Source of the DNA: Nocardia pseudovaccinii NBRC 100343
GTDB taxonomy: Bacteria > Actinomycetota > Actinomycetes > Mycobacteriales > Mycobacteriaceae
Length of the DNA: 64,000 nt
Direction: 5' to 3'
Assembly (NCBI RefSeq): GCF_001613225.1
Contig: NZ_BDBY01000143.1
Span: 1 to 64,000, forward strand
The position numbers and the translations under genes were made by a program. Below the pieces are notes generated by a model that was given only the letters and a program-made list of their open reading frames with translations, did no database searches and was not told the DNA's origin. Below are positions 39,373 to 49,926 of this stretch, piece after piece. Each line of letters starts with the position of its first letter. The stretch's first letter is position 1.

Positions 39373-40224
39373 ATGGCGCCCGTTTCCCCGACCGTTGCTC
39401 GCTGGGAGCTGGTGCTGCGCCTGCGCGAATTGCGCGAACAGCGCGGCTTCGATTCGGCCACCTTCGCCAAGCGGGTCGGGTTCACCCCGGCGAACTGGTC
39501 GCACGTCGAGAAGGGGCGACGCGTGCTCACCACGAACACCATCGGCCCGGTGCTCGAACTGCTCGAGGTGGATGCCGAGGAACGCGGGGAGTTGCTGACG
39601 CTGCTGGAGGCGAGTAAGCAGCGCGGCTGGTGGGCCAAATCGTCGGCCCTGATCGGGCCGGAACTGCAGCGGCTGTACGGCATGGAGTTCGGCGCGCAGA
39701 GCATTCGCAGTTATGACAGTTTGGTTTTCCCGGGTCTGCTGCAGTCCGAGGACTACGCGCGGGCGCTCATCAGTGCCGATGTGATGATCCGGCCGGTTCA
39801 GGTCGAGCAATTGGTAGCCATTCGGATGCGGCGGCAGGAGCGGTTGCGCGGCAAGGGCCGGGTGGAACTGACCGCGGTCATCGGTGAGGGCACCCTGCTG
39901 CAGCAGACCGGTGGGCCGGAGGTGCTGCGCGGACAGTTGGAGTATCTGGCGAAGACGATCGAGCAACTCGACAATATCGAGGTGCGCGTCATCCCGTTCG
40001 CGGCGAAGGCGGGCGCGGTGCTCGGCGGGTCCAGTTTCCATCTGATCGACTTCGCCGGTGAACAGCTGCCGACCTTCGCGTGGGCCGAGAGCGCGGTCTT
40101 CGGTGGCGCGGTCGACGATCCGGAACAGGTGCGCGATTTGAGCTTCGCTTACGTTCGCGCACTGGAACAATCGTTGAATCGTGCAGCATCATTGGCCCTG
40201 ATCAGCAGGTATGCACGAGTGTAA
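39373..40224 (+). CDS. XRE-family helix-turn-helix regulator with DUF5753 domain
   Basis: Proteins of this layout are very common in actinobacteria and usually act with a small DUF397 protein. The 283-residue product has a Cro/CI-type helix-turn-helix at about residues 15-70 (TFAKRVGFTPANWSHVEKGRR). A DUF5753 domain follows at about 95-275 (YDSLVFPGLLQSEDYARAL, RQERL). The target and ligand are not known. The start is close to a strong-looking promoter at 39324-39351. The DUF397 gene overlaps its end by 14 bp, which fits translational coupling. Confidence 0.88.
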   Translation: MAPVSPTVARWELVLRLRELREQRGFDSATFAKRVGFTPANWSHVEKGRRVLTTNTIGPVLELLEVDAEERGELLTLLEASKQRGWWAKSSALIGPELQRLYGMEFGAQSIRSYDSLVFPGLLQSEDYARALISADVMIRPVQVEQLVAIRMRRQERLRGKGRVELTAVIGEGTLLQQTGGPEVLRGQLEYLAKTIEQLDNIEVRVIPFAAKAGAVLGGSSFHLIDFAGEQLPTFAWAESAVFGGAVDDPEQVRDLSFAYVRALEQSLNRAASLALISRYARV

Positions 40225-40612
40225 AATCCTGCCCATGGCCACCACCGCTACCCTCCGGTCGGTTTTCACCGACTGGTTCACGTCGAGTCGATCGAACAAC
40301 GGCAATCAATGCGTCGAAGTCCGGTTCGATGGTGACGCGGTGCTCATCCGTGACAGCAAATACCGCCGCAACCCGGCCAACCGCCCCGCTGAAGAGCCCA
40401 TCATCACCGTCACCGCGAGCCTCTGGACCTCGTTCATCAACCTTCTCAACAGCGGCCGATCGCATAACGAGCTGATCGCACAAACTTGCGCCGATGGCAG
40501 CGCTACCCTGCGCCACGGCGATATAACCCTCTCCTACACTCCCGAAGAGTGGGATGCGTTCATCGCCGGCGCACGCGACGGCGAATTCGATCGCATCATC
40601 CTGCCCGCCTGA
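40211..40612 (+). CDS. DUF397 protein with a duplicated C-terminal half
   Basis: DUF397 proteins accompany XRE/DUF5753 regulators and may act as their partners. The 133-residue product begins in a 14-bp overlap with the regulator; an ATG at 40235 is the alternative. WFTSSRSNNGNQCVEVRF is the family start and AVLIRDSK its middle. The first half then continues to TASLWTSFINLL. A second half, GSATLRHGDITLSYTPEEW and DAFIAGARDGEFD, looks like another DUF397 end. Typical proteins are about 60-80 residues, so this one looks enlarged by duplication. Confidence 0.82.
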   Translation: MHECKILPMATTATLRSVFTDWFTSSRSNNGNQCVEVRFDGDAVLIRDSKYRRNPANRPAEEPIITVTASLWTSFINLLNSGRSHNELIAQTCADGSATLRHGDITLSYTPEEWDAFIAGARDGEFDRIILPA

Positions 40613-40619
40613 CCGCCTA

Positions 40620-40642
40620 CCCCGGCCGTGACGCGGCCGGGG
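40620..40642 (+). terminator. GC-rich hairpin after the DUF397 gene
   Basis: CCCCGGCCG (40620-40628) pairs with CGGCCGGGG (40634-40642) around TGACG. There is no T run, so it may be a weak or Rho-assisted terminator. Confidence 0.55.
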
Positions 40643-40691
40643 CCAACCTCGGCGACGGCGGCCTCCGTCCCATCTCTGCATACTGGACATC

Positions 40692-42710
40692 GTGACTTCC
40701 GATCTGAGCAGTCCCTCCGGTATCGATCTCTCCCACCTCGACCACGCCGTGCGCGTTCAGGACGATCTGTTCGCCCATGTCAACGGCGGGTGGCTGGATA
40801 CCTATGAGATACCGGCGGATCGTGCGGTCGACGGCGCCTTCCGGACGCTGTACGACCAGGCGGAGCTGGATGTGCAGACGATCATCCGGCAGGCCGCCGA
40901 CTCGGCGCCGCCGCACGGCAGTGATGCGCGCAAGATCGGCGATCTGTACTCGAGCTTCATGGACACCGATACGGTGGCCTCGCTCGGGCTGGCGCCCGTC
41001 GCAGGGGAACTCACCGAGATCCACGAGGTCGCCGATCGCAGTGCCTTCGCCGCGCTACTGGGTCGCCTGCAGCGCACCGGCGTCGGGGGCGCGCTGGGTT
41101 TCTATGTCGACACCGACGACAAGAACTCCAACCGGTATCTGGTGCACGCCACCCAGTCCGGGATCGGGCTGCCCGACGAGTCCTATTACCGGCAGGACGA
41201 ATTCGCCGAGATCCGGGACCGATATGTCGAGCACATCGGCCGGATGTTCGCGCTGGCCGCCGCCGAACCGCAGATCGCCGCGCTGCTGCCCGCCGACCTG
41301 ACGACGGTCGGACAGCGGATCTTCGAATTGGAGCGCAAGCTCGCGGCCGGGCACTGGGATGTGGTGCGCCGCCGCGACGCCGAGTTGAGCTACAACCTCA
41401 CCACCTACGACGCGCTGGTCGCCGAGCACCCGGAATTCGATTGGCACGCCTGGACTGCCGCGCTCGCCGAGGGTATTGCGAAGTCGGGTCCCGAACTGTT
41501 CGCCGAAGTGGTTGTGCGCCAGCCGGATTACGTGCGCACCTTCGCGCAGACCTGGGCGGCCGAACCGCTCGCGGACTGGCAGGCGTGGGCGATCTGGCGG
41601 CTGTTGCGTTCGCGGGCGGCCTATCTCACCGATGCGATCGTCGAGGAGAACTTCGACTTCTACGGTCGCACCCTGACCGGCGCGCAGGAGAACCGGGAAC
41701 GCTGGAAGCGCGGTGTTTCGCTGGTGCAGGATCTGCTCGGTGAGGCGGTCGGCAAACTGTATGTCGGCGAACACTTTCCACCGGAGGCCAAGGCACGGAT
41801 GGTCGAGCTGGTCGCCAATCTGCAGGAGGCCTACCGCCGTAATATCGCCGAGCTGGACTGGATGGGGCCGGATACCAGGGCGGCCGCGCTGGCCAAGCTG
41901 GAGAAGTTCACGCCCAAGATCGGCTATCCGGACAAGTGGCGCGACTACTCCGCCATCGTCATCGTCCCGTCCGATCTGGTCGGCAACTACCGGCGCGGCT
42001 ATGCCGCCGAACACGATCGCGATCTGAACAAGCTCGGCGGTCCCGTCGATCGTGGCGAATGGTTCATGACCCCGCAGACGGTGAACGCCTACTACAACCC
42101 GGGCATGAACGAAATCGTCTTCCCCGCGGCCATTCTGCAACCGCCGTTCTTCGATATGCACGCCGACGACGCCGCCAACTACGGCGGCATCGGCGCGGTG
42201 ATCGGTCACGAAATCGGCCACGGTTTCGACGATCAGGGCGCCAAGTACGACGGCGACGGCAATATGATCGACTGGTGGACCGATGCCGATCGCACCGAAT
42301 TCGGTAAGCGCACAAAGGCTTTGATCGACCAGTACAACGTGCTATCACCCAAGGCGCTGGCCGGCGACCACACCGTCAACGGCGAATTCACCATCGGCGA
42401 GAACATCGGTGACCTGGGCGGGCTGTCCATTGCCCTGGCCGCCTACCGTATTTCGCTCGAAGGCGAGGAGCCGCCGGTCATCGACGGTCTGAGCGGTCTG
42501 CAGCGCGTCTTCTACGGTTGGGCACAGGTGTGGCGGACCAAGGCCCGGAATGAGGAGGCGATCCGCCGCCTCGCCACCGACCCGCACTCGCCGCCGGAAT
42601 TCCGTTGCAATGCGGTGGTTCGCAATATCGACAGCTTCCACGAGGCTTTCGATGTGCAGCCCGGCGACGAGCTGTATCTGGAGCCCGCGCAGCGCGTCAA
42701 GATCTGGTGA
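40692..42710 (+). CDS. M13 family zinc metallopeptidase (Zmp1/PepO type)
   Basis: M13 peptidases (neprilysin family) cut small peptides; M. tuberculosis Zmp1 is implicated in survival in macrophages. The 672-residue product (GTG 40692) has the zinc motif HEIGHGFDDQG near residue 505. The third-ligand motif GENIGDLGG lies near 570. NAYYNPGMNEIVFPAAILQPPFF and the C-terminal VKIW are also conserved. There is no signal peptide or membrane anchor, as in mycobacterial Zmp1. It stands alone, ending 30 bp before the convergent ugp operon. Confidence 0.93.
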   Translation: MTSDLSSPSGIDLSHLDHAVRVQDDLFAHVNGGWLDTYEIPADRAVDGAFRTLYDQAELDVQTIIRQAADSAPPHGSDARKIGDLYSSFMDTDTVASLGLAPVAGELTEIHEVADRSAFAALLGRLQRTGVGGALGFYVDTDDKNSNRYLVHATQSGIGLPDESYYRQDEFAEIRDRYVEHIGRMFALAAAEPQIAALLPADLTTVGQRIFELERKLAAGHWDVVRRRDAELSYNLTTYDALVAEHPEFDWHAWTAALAEGIAKSGPELFAEVVVRQPDYVRTFAQTWAAEPLADWQAWAIWRLLRSRAAYLTDAIVEENFDFYGRTLTGAQENRERWKRGVSLVQDLLGEAVGKLYVGEHFPPEAKARMVELVANLQEAYRRNIAELDWMGPDTRAAALAKLEKFTPKIGYPDKWRDYSAIVIVPSDLVGNYRRGYAAEHDRDLNKLGGPVDRGEWFMTPQTVNAYYNPGMNEIVFPAAILQPPFFDMHADDAANYGGIGAVIGHEIGHGFDDQGAKYDGDGNMIDWWTDADRTEFGKRTKALIDQYNVLSPKALAGDHTVNGEFTIGENIGDLGGLSIALAAYRISLEGEEPPVIDGLSGLQRVFYGWAQVWRTKARNEEAIRRLATDPHSPPEFRCNAVVRNIDSFHEAFDVQPGDELYLEPAQRVKIW

Positions 42711-42740
42711 GCACGCGGCTGGGCCGAGGACGCCGCGCGC

Positions 42741-43820
<1,080 letters not shown>

Positions 43821-43845
43821 GGCGTCGATCTCCTCTTGGTCGGTA

Positions 43846-45174
43846 CTACTTGGGCAGCTTCGGCGTGATCTGCCGGTCGATAATGGTCTGCAGCTGACTG
43901 GCCACATTCGCGAAAGCCGTTGCCGGATCGGCATTCTGCAGACCGATCTGCTCCAGCCCGGTGCCGATGATCTGGTCACCGCCAGGCACGAAAACTCGCG
44001 CGTAATCCTGCGATTTGGTCACCGCGAGCTGCTCGATGGCGACCTTCGCATTCGGATTCTTCGCCAGGAAGTCGACCTCGCTCGGATCGGTCACCGCGGA
44101 CTTGCGCACCGGCATATAACCGGTGCCCTGCGAGAAGTAAGCGGTATTGGCGGCATTGGTGATGAACTCGATGAACTTCAGCGCGTTCACCTTCCGCTGA
44201 TCCGAGATCCGCGACGGTATCGCCAGCCCGGCGCCGCCGGTGGTGACGCCGGGGCCGTTGGGATGCGGCAGGAATGCGGTGCCGAATTGCAGTTTGCCCT
44301 CGGCGTTCTTCTGGATGCCCCGCAGATCGCCGGTGGAGGCGATGGTGGAGGCGATGACGCCGGTGCCGAAGTCGACGGCGATCTGCGGTTTGATGCCCGC
44401 GTACTTCTTGGTGTGGATCATATCGCGCAGGAATTGGCCCGCCGCAATGGTTTTGGGGTCGGTGAACTTCAGCGTCCACTGGTCGGAGTAGGCGCCGCCG
44501 AAGGTCCAGTTCGGGCCCTGGAACGTCCAGGCCAGGTAGTTCTTGGCGTCACCCCAGCCGTGCGCGAGCTTGCCGTCGCCGACCACCGACTGGATCTTCG
44601 GACCCCACTCGTCGAATTCCGGCCAGCTCTGCGGGCCGCGGTCGGGCAGACCGGCCTTCGCCCAGACGTCTTTGTTGTAGTAGAACAGCGGTGTCGAGCG
44701 CGCATACGGCAGCGCGTAATGCTTACCGTTGAAGACATAGTCGGCGGCCAGCGAATCGACGTAGTCGTCGAGCTTGACCCCGGCGTCGGCGAAATGCGAA
44801 TCGAGCGGTTCGATGGTGCCGTTGAGCGCGTAGTTGAACCACCAGACATCCGACAGCACAACGACATCGGGCAGCTCACCGCCGGACAGCGCCGCATTGA
44901 ACTTCTGCGACACCTCCTCGTAGTTCTTACCCGCGTCGACCAGATTGACCTTCAGATCCGGATACTTTGCCTGAAACCGGTTGATCAGCTCGGCCTCGAG
45001 TTCCTTCGAGGTGCCAGGGTGATTCGACCAGAAGGTGATGGTGTTGGCGTCACCGGACTGCTTGCCGCCACCGCCGCTGCCCGCGCATGCGGTCAGTGCG
45101 GTACCCGCCGCAAGCGCACCGGCCAGGCCGATGAATCCGCGCCGCGACAGTGCCGGGAATTGTGAAGTGGACAC
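43846..45174 (-). CDS. ugpB: Substrate-binding lipoprotein UgpB
   Basis: M. tuberculosis UgpB binds glycerophosphocholine and related glycerophosphodiesters. The 442-residue product (GTG 45174, AGGAGAA upstream) has a twin-arginine-like signal LSRRGFIGL and a lipobox LTAC with Cys at residue 30. It should be a lipoprotein, possibly exported by Tat. Stretches such as YVDSLAADYVFNGKHYALPY, ARSTPLFYYNKDVWAKAGL and PDRGPQSWPEFDEWGP closely follow mycobacterial UgpB. Substrate is inferred from that similarity and the operon order. Confidence 0.9.
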   Translation of the reverse strand: MSTSQFPALSRRGFIGLAGALAAGTALTACAGSGGGGKQSGDANTITFWSNHPGTSKELEAELINRFQAKYPDLKVNLVDAGKNYEEVSQKFNAALSGGELPDVVVLSDVWWFNYALNGTIEPLDSHFADAGVKLDDYVDSLAADYVFNGKHYALPYARSTPLFYYNKDVWAKAGLPDRGPQSWPEFDEWGPKIQSVVGDGKLAHGWGDAKNYLAWTFQGPNWTFGGAYSDQWTLKFTDPKTIAAGQFLRDMIHTKKYAGIKPQIAVDFGTGVIASTIASTGDLRGIQKNAEGKLQFGTAFLPHPNGPGVTTGGAGLAIPSRISDQRKVNALKFIEFITNAANTAYFSQGTGYMPVRKSAVTDPSEVDFLAKNPNAKVAIEQLAVTKSQDYARVFVPGGDQIIGTGLEQIGLQNADPATAFANVASQLQTIIDRQITPKLPK

Positions 45175-45190
45175 TGATTCTCCTGTTCGG

Positions 45191-46048
45191 TTAACCCTTG
45201 ACCGCACCTGAGGTGAGGCCCTTGATCATGTGGCGCTGTAGCAGCAGGAAGACGATGAGGATCGGCAGCATGGTCAGCAGCGTCCCCGCCATCACCGGTC
45301 CCCAGTTGGTGACGCTCGGATTCTCGGTGTTCTGCAAGAGGGTCAGGCCGACCGGCAGTGTGGCGACCCTGGTGTCATCGGCCATCAGGAACGGCCAGAG
45401 GTATTCGTTCCACTCGTTGACCAGCGTGACCACCGCGAAGGCCACCATTGTCGGTCCGGACATCGGCAGCACCACCCGGGTGAGCAGGCGCCACCAGTTG
45501 GCGCCGTCCATCCGGGCCGCCTCGATGACCTCCGAGGGCAGTGAGAGGAAGTGATTGCGCATCAGGAAGGTGCCGAAGGCCACCCCGCAGAGCGGAATGA
45601 TGATGCCCTGGAAGGTATTTCGCCAACCCAACTGGGCGATCAGCGCATAGTTGGAGATCACCGTGATCTGGTTGGGCACCATCAGCGCCGCGATGATCAC
45701 CAGGAACACCAGGGTCTTGCCCGGAAACCGCAGGAACACCAGGCCGTACGCGCTGAACACGCCGAGCACGAATTTCACCAGCGCGATGATCCCGGTGATG
45801 ATCAGCGAATTGCGCAGGAAGGTCCAGAACGGCAACGTCGTGGTGGCGTCCTCGTAGTTCGCCGGATGCCAACTGTGCGGCCAGTACACCGCGGGCTGGG
45901 TGTAGATGTCCGGACGCGCCTTGAACGAGGTGATGAAGATCCAGAACAGTGGAACGCCGACGATGATCAGCACACATACCATCGCGGCGTATCCGAGCAC
46001 CGTCACCGCCCGCTGTCTGCGGCGATATGAAAGAGTCTCTACGCTCAC
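45191..46048 (-). CDS. ugpE: ABC transporter permease UgpE
   Basis: This is the second membrane channel subunit of the importer. The 285-residue product has six predicted membrane segments. The permease EAA-type loop is EVIEAARMDGANWWRLL, where the ATPase docks. It follows ugpA with a 4-bp ATGA overlap and precedes ugpB by 16 bp. An N-terminal basic stretch YRRRQRAV lies before the first helix. Confidence 0.92.
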   Translation of the reverse strand: MSVETLSYRRRQRAVTVLGYAAMVCVLIIVGVPLFWIFITSFKARPDIYTQPAVYWPHSWHPANYEDATTTLPFWTFLRNSLIITGIIALVKFVLGVFSAYGLVFLRFPGKTLVFLVIIAALMVPNQITVISNYALIAQLGWRNTFQGIIIPLCGVAFGTFLMRNHFLSLPSEVIEAARMDGANWWRLLTRVVLPMSGPTMVAFAVVTLVNEWNEYLWPFLMADDTRVATLPVGLTLLQNTENPSVTNWGPVMAGTLLTMLPILIVFLLLQRHMIKGLTSGAVKG

Positions 46049-47067
46049 TGCTCGCCCCGATCCATGATGCGCACCTGGACCAGCGTGACGACCAGCAGCA
46101 CGAGGAACATGATGGTGGCGACCGTCGCGCCGTAGCCGGCCCGGAAGTTGCGGAAGGACTCTTCGTAGACCTGGTAGACCATGGTCGTGGTGCCGGTGCC
46201 GAGAGGCCCGCCGCGCGTCATCACATTGATGATGTCGAAGACCTGCAGCGAGTTCAGCAGCACCGTGATGGACAGGAAGAAGGTGGTCGGGCGCAGTTGT
46301 GGCAGCAGCACCTTGGTGAACGTGGTCCAGCGGCTCGCGCCGTCCATCTCGGCCGCCTCCATGAGATCGGCGCGGGTGCCCTGGAGCGCGGCCAGGTAGA
46401 TGACGAAGGTGTAGCCGAGGTTCTTCCAGATATAGGTGACCGTCACCATGAACAGCGCCCAGTGCGGATCCTGGTAGAAGTCCGGCACCTTGTCGACGCC
46501 GATGCGGTGCAGCAGATCCTGGATCAGACCGAAGCTGGGATCGAAGATGAACTGGAAGGCCACACCGATGGCCGCGCCGGAGATGACGAATGGCGCGAAG
46601 ATGGCCGAGCGAACCACGTTGCGCCCGAACAGCTTACGGTCCAGTAGCAGGGCCAGCGCCAGGCCGAGCACCATGCTGCCGACCACCGCGGCCAGGGTGA
46701 ACACCACCGTATTGGTGACGATCTGCCAGGAGTCGTCGCGGCCCCACCACTCTCGGTAGTTCGCGAACCCGATGTAGGTCACGAAGTTGTCGGAGATATT
46801 GAAGTCGGTGAACGAGAGCCGGATATTGTCGGCCAGCGGGCGGTAGACGAACAGCGTCAGCAGCACCAGATTCGGCCCGAGCAACACCAGGAACAGCGCA
46901 TAGTCCTGCCACGGCCGATTGCGCAGGCCACGCCCACGCGGTTGCGGCAGTACTCGCTCCGGCCTGGTTCGCACGGCCGAAGCTTTACGGCGCGTAGCAA
47001 ACGATCGGTTAACACCGAACGCCGATACGCTGAACTTCTTGCTGGGCGTACCCGATGAGTTACCCAT
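46045..47067 (-). CDS. ugpA: ABC transporter permease UgpA
   Basis: This is the first channel subunit of the importer. The 340-residue product starts at ATG 47067, with GGGAG five bases before it; an upstream in-frame TTG lacks this. Six membrane segments and the loop LMEAAEMDGASRWTTFTKVL mark it as a sugar/glycerophosphodiester permease. It opens the leftward operon. The first 60 residues are hydrophilic and basic. Confidence 0.92.
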   Translation of the reverse strand: MGNSSGTPSKKFSVSAFGVNRSFATRRKASAVRTRPERVLPQPRGRGLRNRPWQDYALFLVLLGPNLVLLTLFVYRPLADNIRLSFTDFNISDNFVTYIGFANYREWWGRDDSWQIVTNTVVFTLAAVVGSMVLGLALALLLDRKLFGRNVVRSAIFAPFVISGAAIGVAFQFIFDPSFGLIQDLLHRIGVDKVPDFYQDPHWALFMVTVTYIWKNLGYTFVIYLAALQGTRADLMEAAEMDGASRWTTFTKVLLPQLRPTTFFLSITVLLNSLQVFDIINVMTRGGPLGTGTTTMVYQVYEESFRNFRAGYGATVATIMFLVLLVVTLVQVRIMDRGEQ

Positions 47068-47170
47068 GTTCTCCCGCAATCAGTTCGAAGCGTTGCGCCA
47101 CTCGGGAGATTAACTGGCAACTGGTCCGTCGTCCGGGAATTCCGGAACACCATCAGTTGAACAAAACGAA

Positions 47171-47200
47171 CTCGGCCCAGGCGATCGCGCCTGGGCCGAG
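47171..47200 (-). terminator. Terminator of the L,D-transpeptidase gene
   Basis: CTCGGCCCAGGCG (47171-47183) pairs with CGCCTGGGCCGAG (47188-47200) around ATCG. On the minus strand it is followed by TTCGTTTTGTT. It lies 28 bp after the transpeptidase stop. Confidence 0.85.
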
Positions 47201-47227
47201 CTGAGCTTGGACGTCGGGTTGGTTACT

Positions 47228-48133
47228 TCACTCGTTCCAGTCGCCGTAGCCGTCGCGGGAGTTCAGGGTCCCGCCCTTGGTGTTCTGGACGATGACCGGG
47301 TCGCCCTTCTTGGCGTTCTCGAAGAACCACTTGGCGTTCTCGGTGCTGACATTCAGGCAGCCGTGGCTGGCATCCGAAACACCTTGCTGCGCAACCGACC
47401 ACGGGGCCGCGTGCACGAAGATGCCGCTGTTGGAGATCCGGGTGGCGTACTCGACCTCGACCTTGTAGCCCTCGGGATCGGTGGTCGGCACACCGTAGGT
47501 GGACGAATCCATGGTCATCTTGCGCAGCTGCTCGCCGACGAAGTAGGTGCCGTTCGGGGTCTCGTGCTTGGTCTTACCCATCGAGGTCGGCATCGTCATG
47601 ATCTCCTCGCCGTTGCGAGTGATCGTGATGGTGTGGGTGTCGTCGTCGGCGGTGGTGATGAAGGCGTCACCGATGCGGTATGCGGTGCGGGTGCCGCCCG
47701 CCTCGACGGTCACATCGGTATTGGCCGGCCAGAACTCGTTCGGCCGCCAGCGCACCTGCTTGTCGCCGAACCAGTAGAAGTGGCCCGGCGCCGGATTCGA
47801 GGAGGTGATCCTGATGGCCTGCTCGGCGGTGGCGTGATCGGTCACCGGATCCTTGAAGTTGATGATGACCGGCTGCGCGACGCCGACGGTCTCGCCGTCA
47901 CCCGGGCTGATGCTCGGCGGCGCGAAGTTCGCCGTGGCTCCCGGATCGGTGGCGGTCGAGGTAGAGGAGCCGGTGCTGACACCCGGCAATGCCGGATCGG
48001 CCTGAGCCGGTGCGACGGCGGTGATGCCCACCGCGGCGATCGCCGCCGACAATAGGATGCCCTGCCGGAGTCGGCGGGCTAGCGCTCCCCGACGAGGAGC
48101 AGTCGACGTCCCGGTGTGCAAAGCGGCATGCAT
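47228..48133 (-). CDS. L,D-transpeptidase
   Basis: L,D-transpeptidases make 3-3 cross-links in peptidoglycan and resist most penicillins. The 301-residue product (ATG 48133; an upstream TTG is possible) has a signal peptide ending near residue 45 (AVAPAQAD). An immunoglobulin-like domain follows (about 70-165, PGDGETVGVAQPVIINF). The YkuD catalytic domain has HAAPWSV and SHGCLNVS with the active-site Cys near residue 259. No lipobox is evident, unlike some Ldt proteins. It is transcribed towards ugpA and ends at a strong terminator. Confidence 0.93.
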   Translation of the reverse strand: MHAALHTGTSTAPRRGALARRLRQGILLSAAIAAVGITAVAPAQADPALPGVSTGSSTSTATDPGATANFAPPSISPGDGETVGVAQPVIINFKDPVTDHATAEQAIRITSSNPAPGHFYWFGDKQVRWRPNEFWPANTDVTVEAGGTRTAYRIGDAFITTADDDTHTITITRNGEEIMTMPTSMGKTKHETPNGTYFVGEQLRKMTMDSSTYGVPTTDPEGYKVEVEYATRISNSGIFVHAAPWSVAQQGVSDASHGCLNVSTENAKWFFENAKKGDPVIVQNTKGGTLNSRDGYGDWNE

Positions 48134-48518
48134 AAGTTTCTCGTCCAATCCATCTCTCGCCTACGCCGTGGCGCAGCGAGATCTCTCATCGGTGTGGAGC
48201 TCGCAGGGCGGTTTCACGAAAACGCTTCGTGGATTCCGTGCGAACGTCCACGGAAAAACGGCGCGGGGCACACGAAGCACCCCACGGGTATATGACGCAC
48301 CCGACCCTGGCGTCCTTCCTACCGTCCATGGCCATCCGTGGCCAGTGGCGTTTCGGATTGATTCGTGCTGATCGCAGGGTGTGGCGAGCGACACATATGC
48401 CGTTGGGGGTCATGATCATTCGTGAAATAGGCCGGTCAGATCGGGTGAGCCTCGATGGCTCACGGCGGCCGTCAAGTCGTCCGAGCCGCAAATGAGCCAA
48501 ACTCCTTCGTGAGATAAA
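48134..48518. other. Gene-free stretch between the transpeptidase and P450 genes
   Basis: These 385 bp contain the transpeptidase promoter, which I cannot place. An inverted repeat TTCGTGA-GATAAA-TCACGAA (48506-48525) overlaps the P450 stop and might help end that transcript. No small gene is convincing. Confidence 0.5.
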
Positions 48519-49910
48519 TCACGAAACGACATCGAATGGGATCGACCGATGCGGACCCGTCGCGATGTTGTGCGGCACCGACAGCGGCACCCGCCCGCGC
48601 GCATACCGCGGTGGCAATCGCAGCCGCCGTCGACCGAGAATGGTCGCGAGCACGATCCGCAGTTCGTAGTCGGCCAGCGATGCCCCGACACACCGTCGAT
48701 GCCCGCCGCCGAAGGGGGCGAACTCGTACGGCCGGTACTTGCGATCGATGAACCGCTCCGGCCGGAAGAGCTGAGGATCCGTCCACACCGCGGGATCGGA
48801 ATGCAGCAGCGGCAGCGCGATGCCCATGGTGTCGCCCGCCGCGAGCTCGACACCGCGCAATGCGAACGGCGCGGTCAGCCTGCGCAGCACGATCGGCACC
48901 GCGGGATGCAGCCGCAGTGTCTCCTGGCACACCGCGTCCAGGAAAGGCAGCCCGGCCAGCTCGAGTGGGGAGGCGTCGGGGCCGACCGCGTCCAGTTCGG
49001 CGCGCAGGCGCTGCAACGCCTCGGGTTCTCGATGCAGATGGAACAGCGCCCACACCAGACCGGTCGCGGTGGTCTCGTGTCCGGCGACGAGCAGGGTGCG
49101 CAGTTGCTCGCACAGATCGTCATCGGTGATCGAGGTGCCGTCGTCATAGCTGGTCGCGAGCAGGAGACCGAGAATGTCGGCGCCGACCGAGCCGACGGCT
49201 CGGCGCCGCGCGATATCGGTCAGGATCAGCTCGTCGAGCCGCTCGCGCGCGGCGACGAACCGATCCCACGGCGCCCGGCCGAACAGCCCGTGGCGCAGTG
49301 CGGGCACCAGCATCAGCGGTCCGGAGTAGGCGGTGAGGAATTCCGCGACCGCGGCGGTGTATTCGGCGCGGCGCTCGCGGCTGTCCACCCCGAATACCGC
49401 CTCCAGAATCACCCGCAAAGTGATCGCCCTGGCTGCCGCCCGCGAGTCGATGCGCGTGCCCGGTGTCCAGGCCGGGCGGGATTCGCCTGTGCTGCCGGAT
49501 ATTTCGGCGATGGTTGACTCGCGGATGAGTTCGCCGTAGGCGCGGATCCGCGCACCGTGGAACGCGGGTGCGAGCAATGCCCGATCGCGCCGGTGTCGCT
49601 CGCCCGCGGCCAGGATGAGCGACGCGGAGCCGACCAGCGGTTCGATCGGATTCGGTCGCGGCGGTTCGAGCAGATCGATCGGCGCGCGGAAGAATTCGCG
49701 GGCACCGTCGGCCGTGCCGGTGAACAGCGCCGCGCCGAAACCGGGAAACCGCACGTAGAACGGATCGCCCTCGCGTTCGCGTCGCCAACGGAAGTACCGC
49801 TCGAAATCGATGCCCGCCGCCAATGCGTGCGCAACCACCATCCTCGGTGCTCGCGGCGTCGAAGACGCGGCGTCCAGCGCCGTTTCCTCGGATGCGCCCG
49901 CGTGCTCCAT
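48519..49910 (-). CDS. Cytochrome P450
   Basis: P450 enzymes oxidise small molecules with O2 and an electron donor. The 463-residue product has the I-helix AGHETTATG near residue 275, ETLR of the K-helix, and PERF. The haem loop is FAPFGGGHRRCVGAS with the ligand Cys407. It has no membrane anchor, so it should be soluble and depend on ferredoxin. It resembles the CYP families 132/135/138 of mycobacteria in general motifs, but the substrate is unknown. The downstream partner cannot be seen; the next gene upstream encodes a serine hydrolase 16 bp away. Confidence 0.93.
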   Translation of the reverse strand: MEHAGASEETALDAASSTPRAPRMVVAHALAAGIDFERYFRWRREREGDPFYVRFPGFGAALFTGTADGAREFFRAPIDLLEPPRPNPIEPLVGSASLILAAGERHRRDRALLAPAFHGARIRAYGELIRESTIAEISGSTGESRPAWTPGTRIDSRAAARAITLRVILEAVFGVDSRERRAEYTAAVAEFLTAYSGPLMLVPALRHGLFGRAPWDRFVAARERLDELILTDIARRRAVGSVGADILGLLLATSYDDGTSITDDDLCEQLRTLLVAGHETTATGLVWALFHLHREPEALQRLRAELDAVGPDASPLELAGLPFLDAVCQETLRLHPAVPIVLRRLTAPFALRGVELAAGDTMGIALPLLHSDPAVWTDPQLFRPERFIDRKYRPYEFAPFGGGHRRCVGASLADYELRIVLATILGRRRLRLPPRYARGRVPLSVPHNIATGPHRSIPFDVVS

Positions 49911-49926
49911 ATCTATAGCTACGAAC

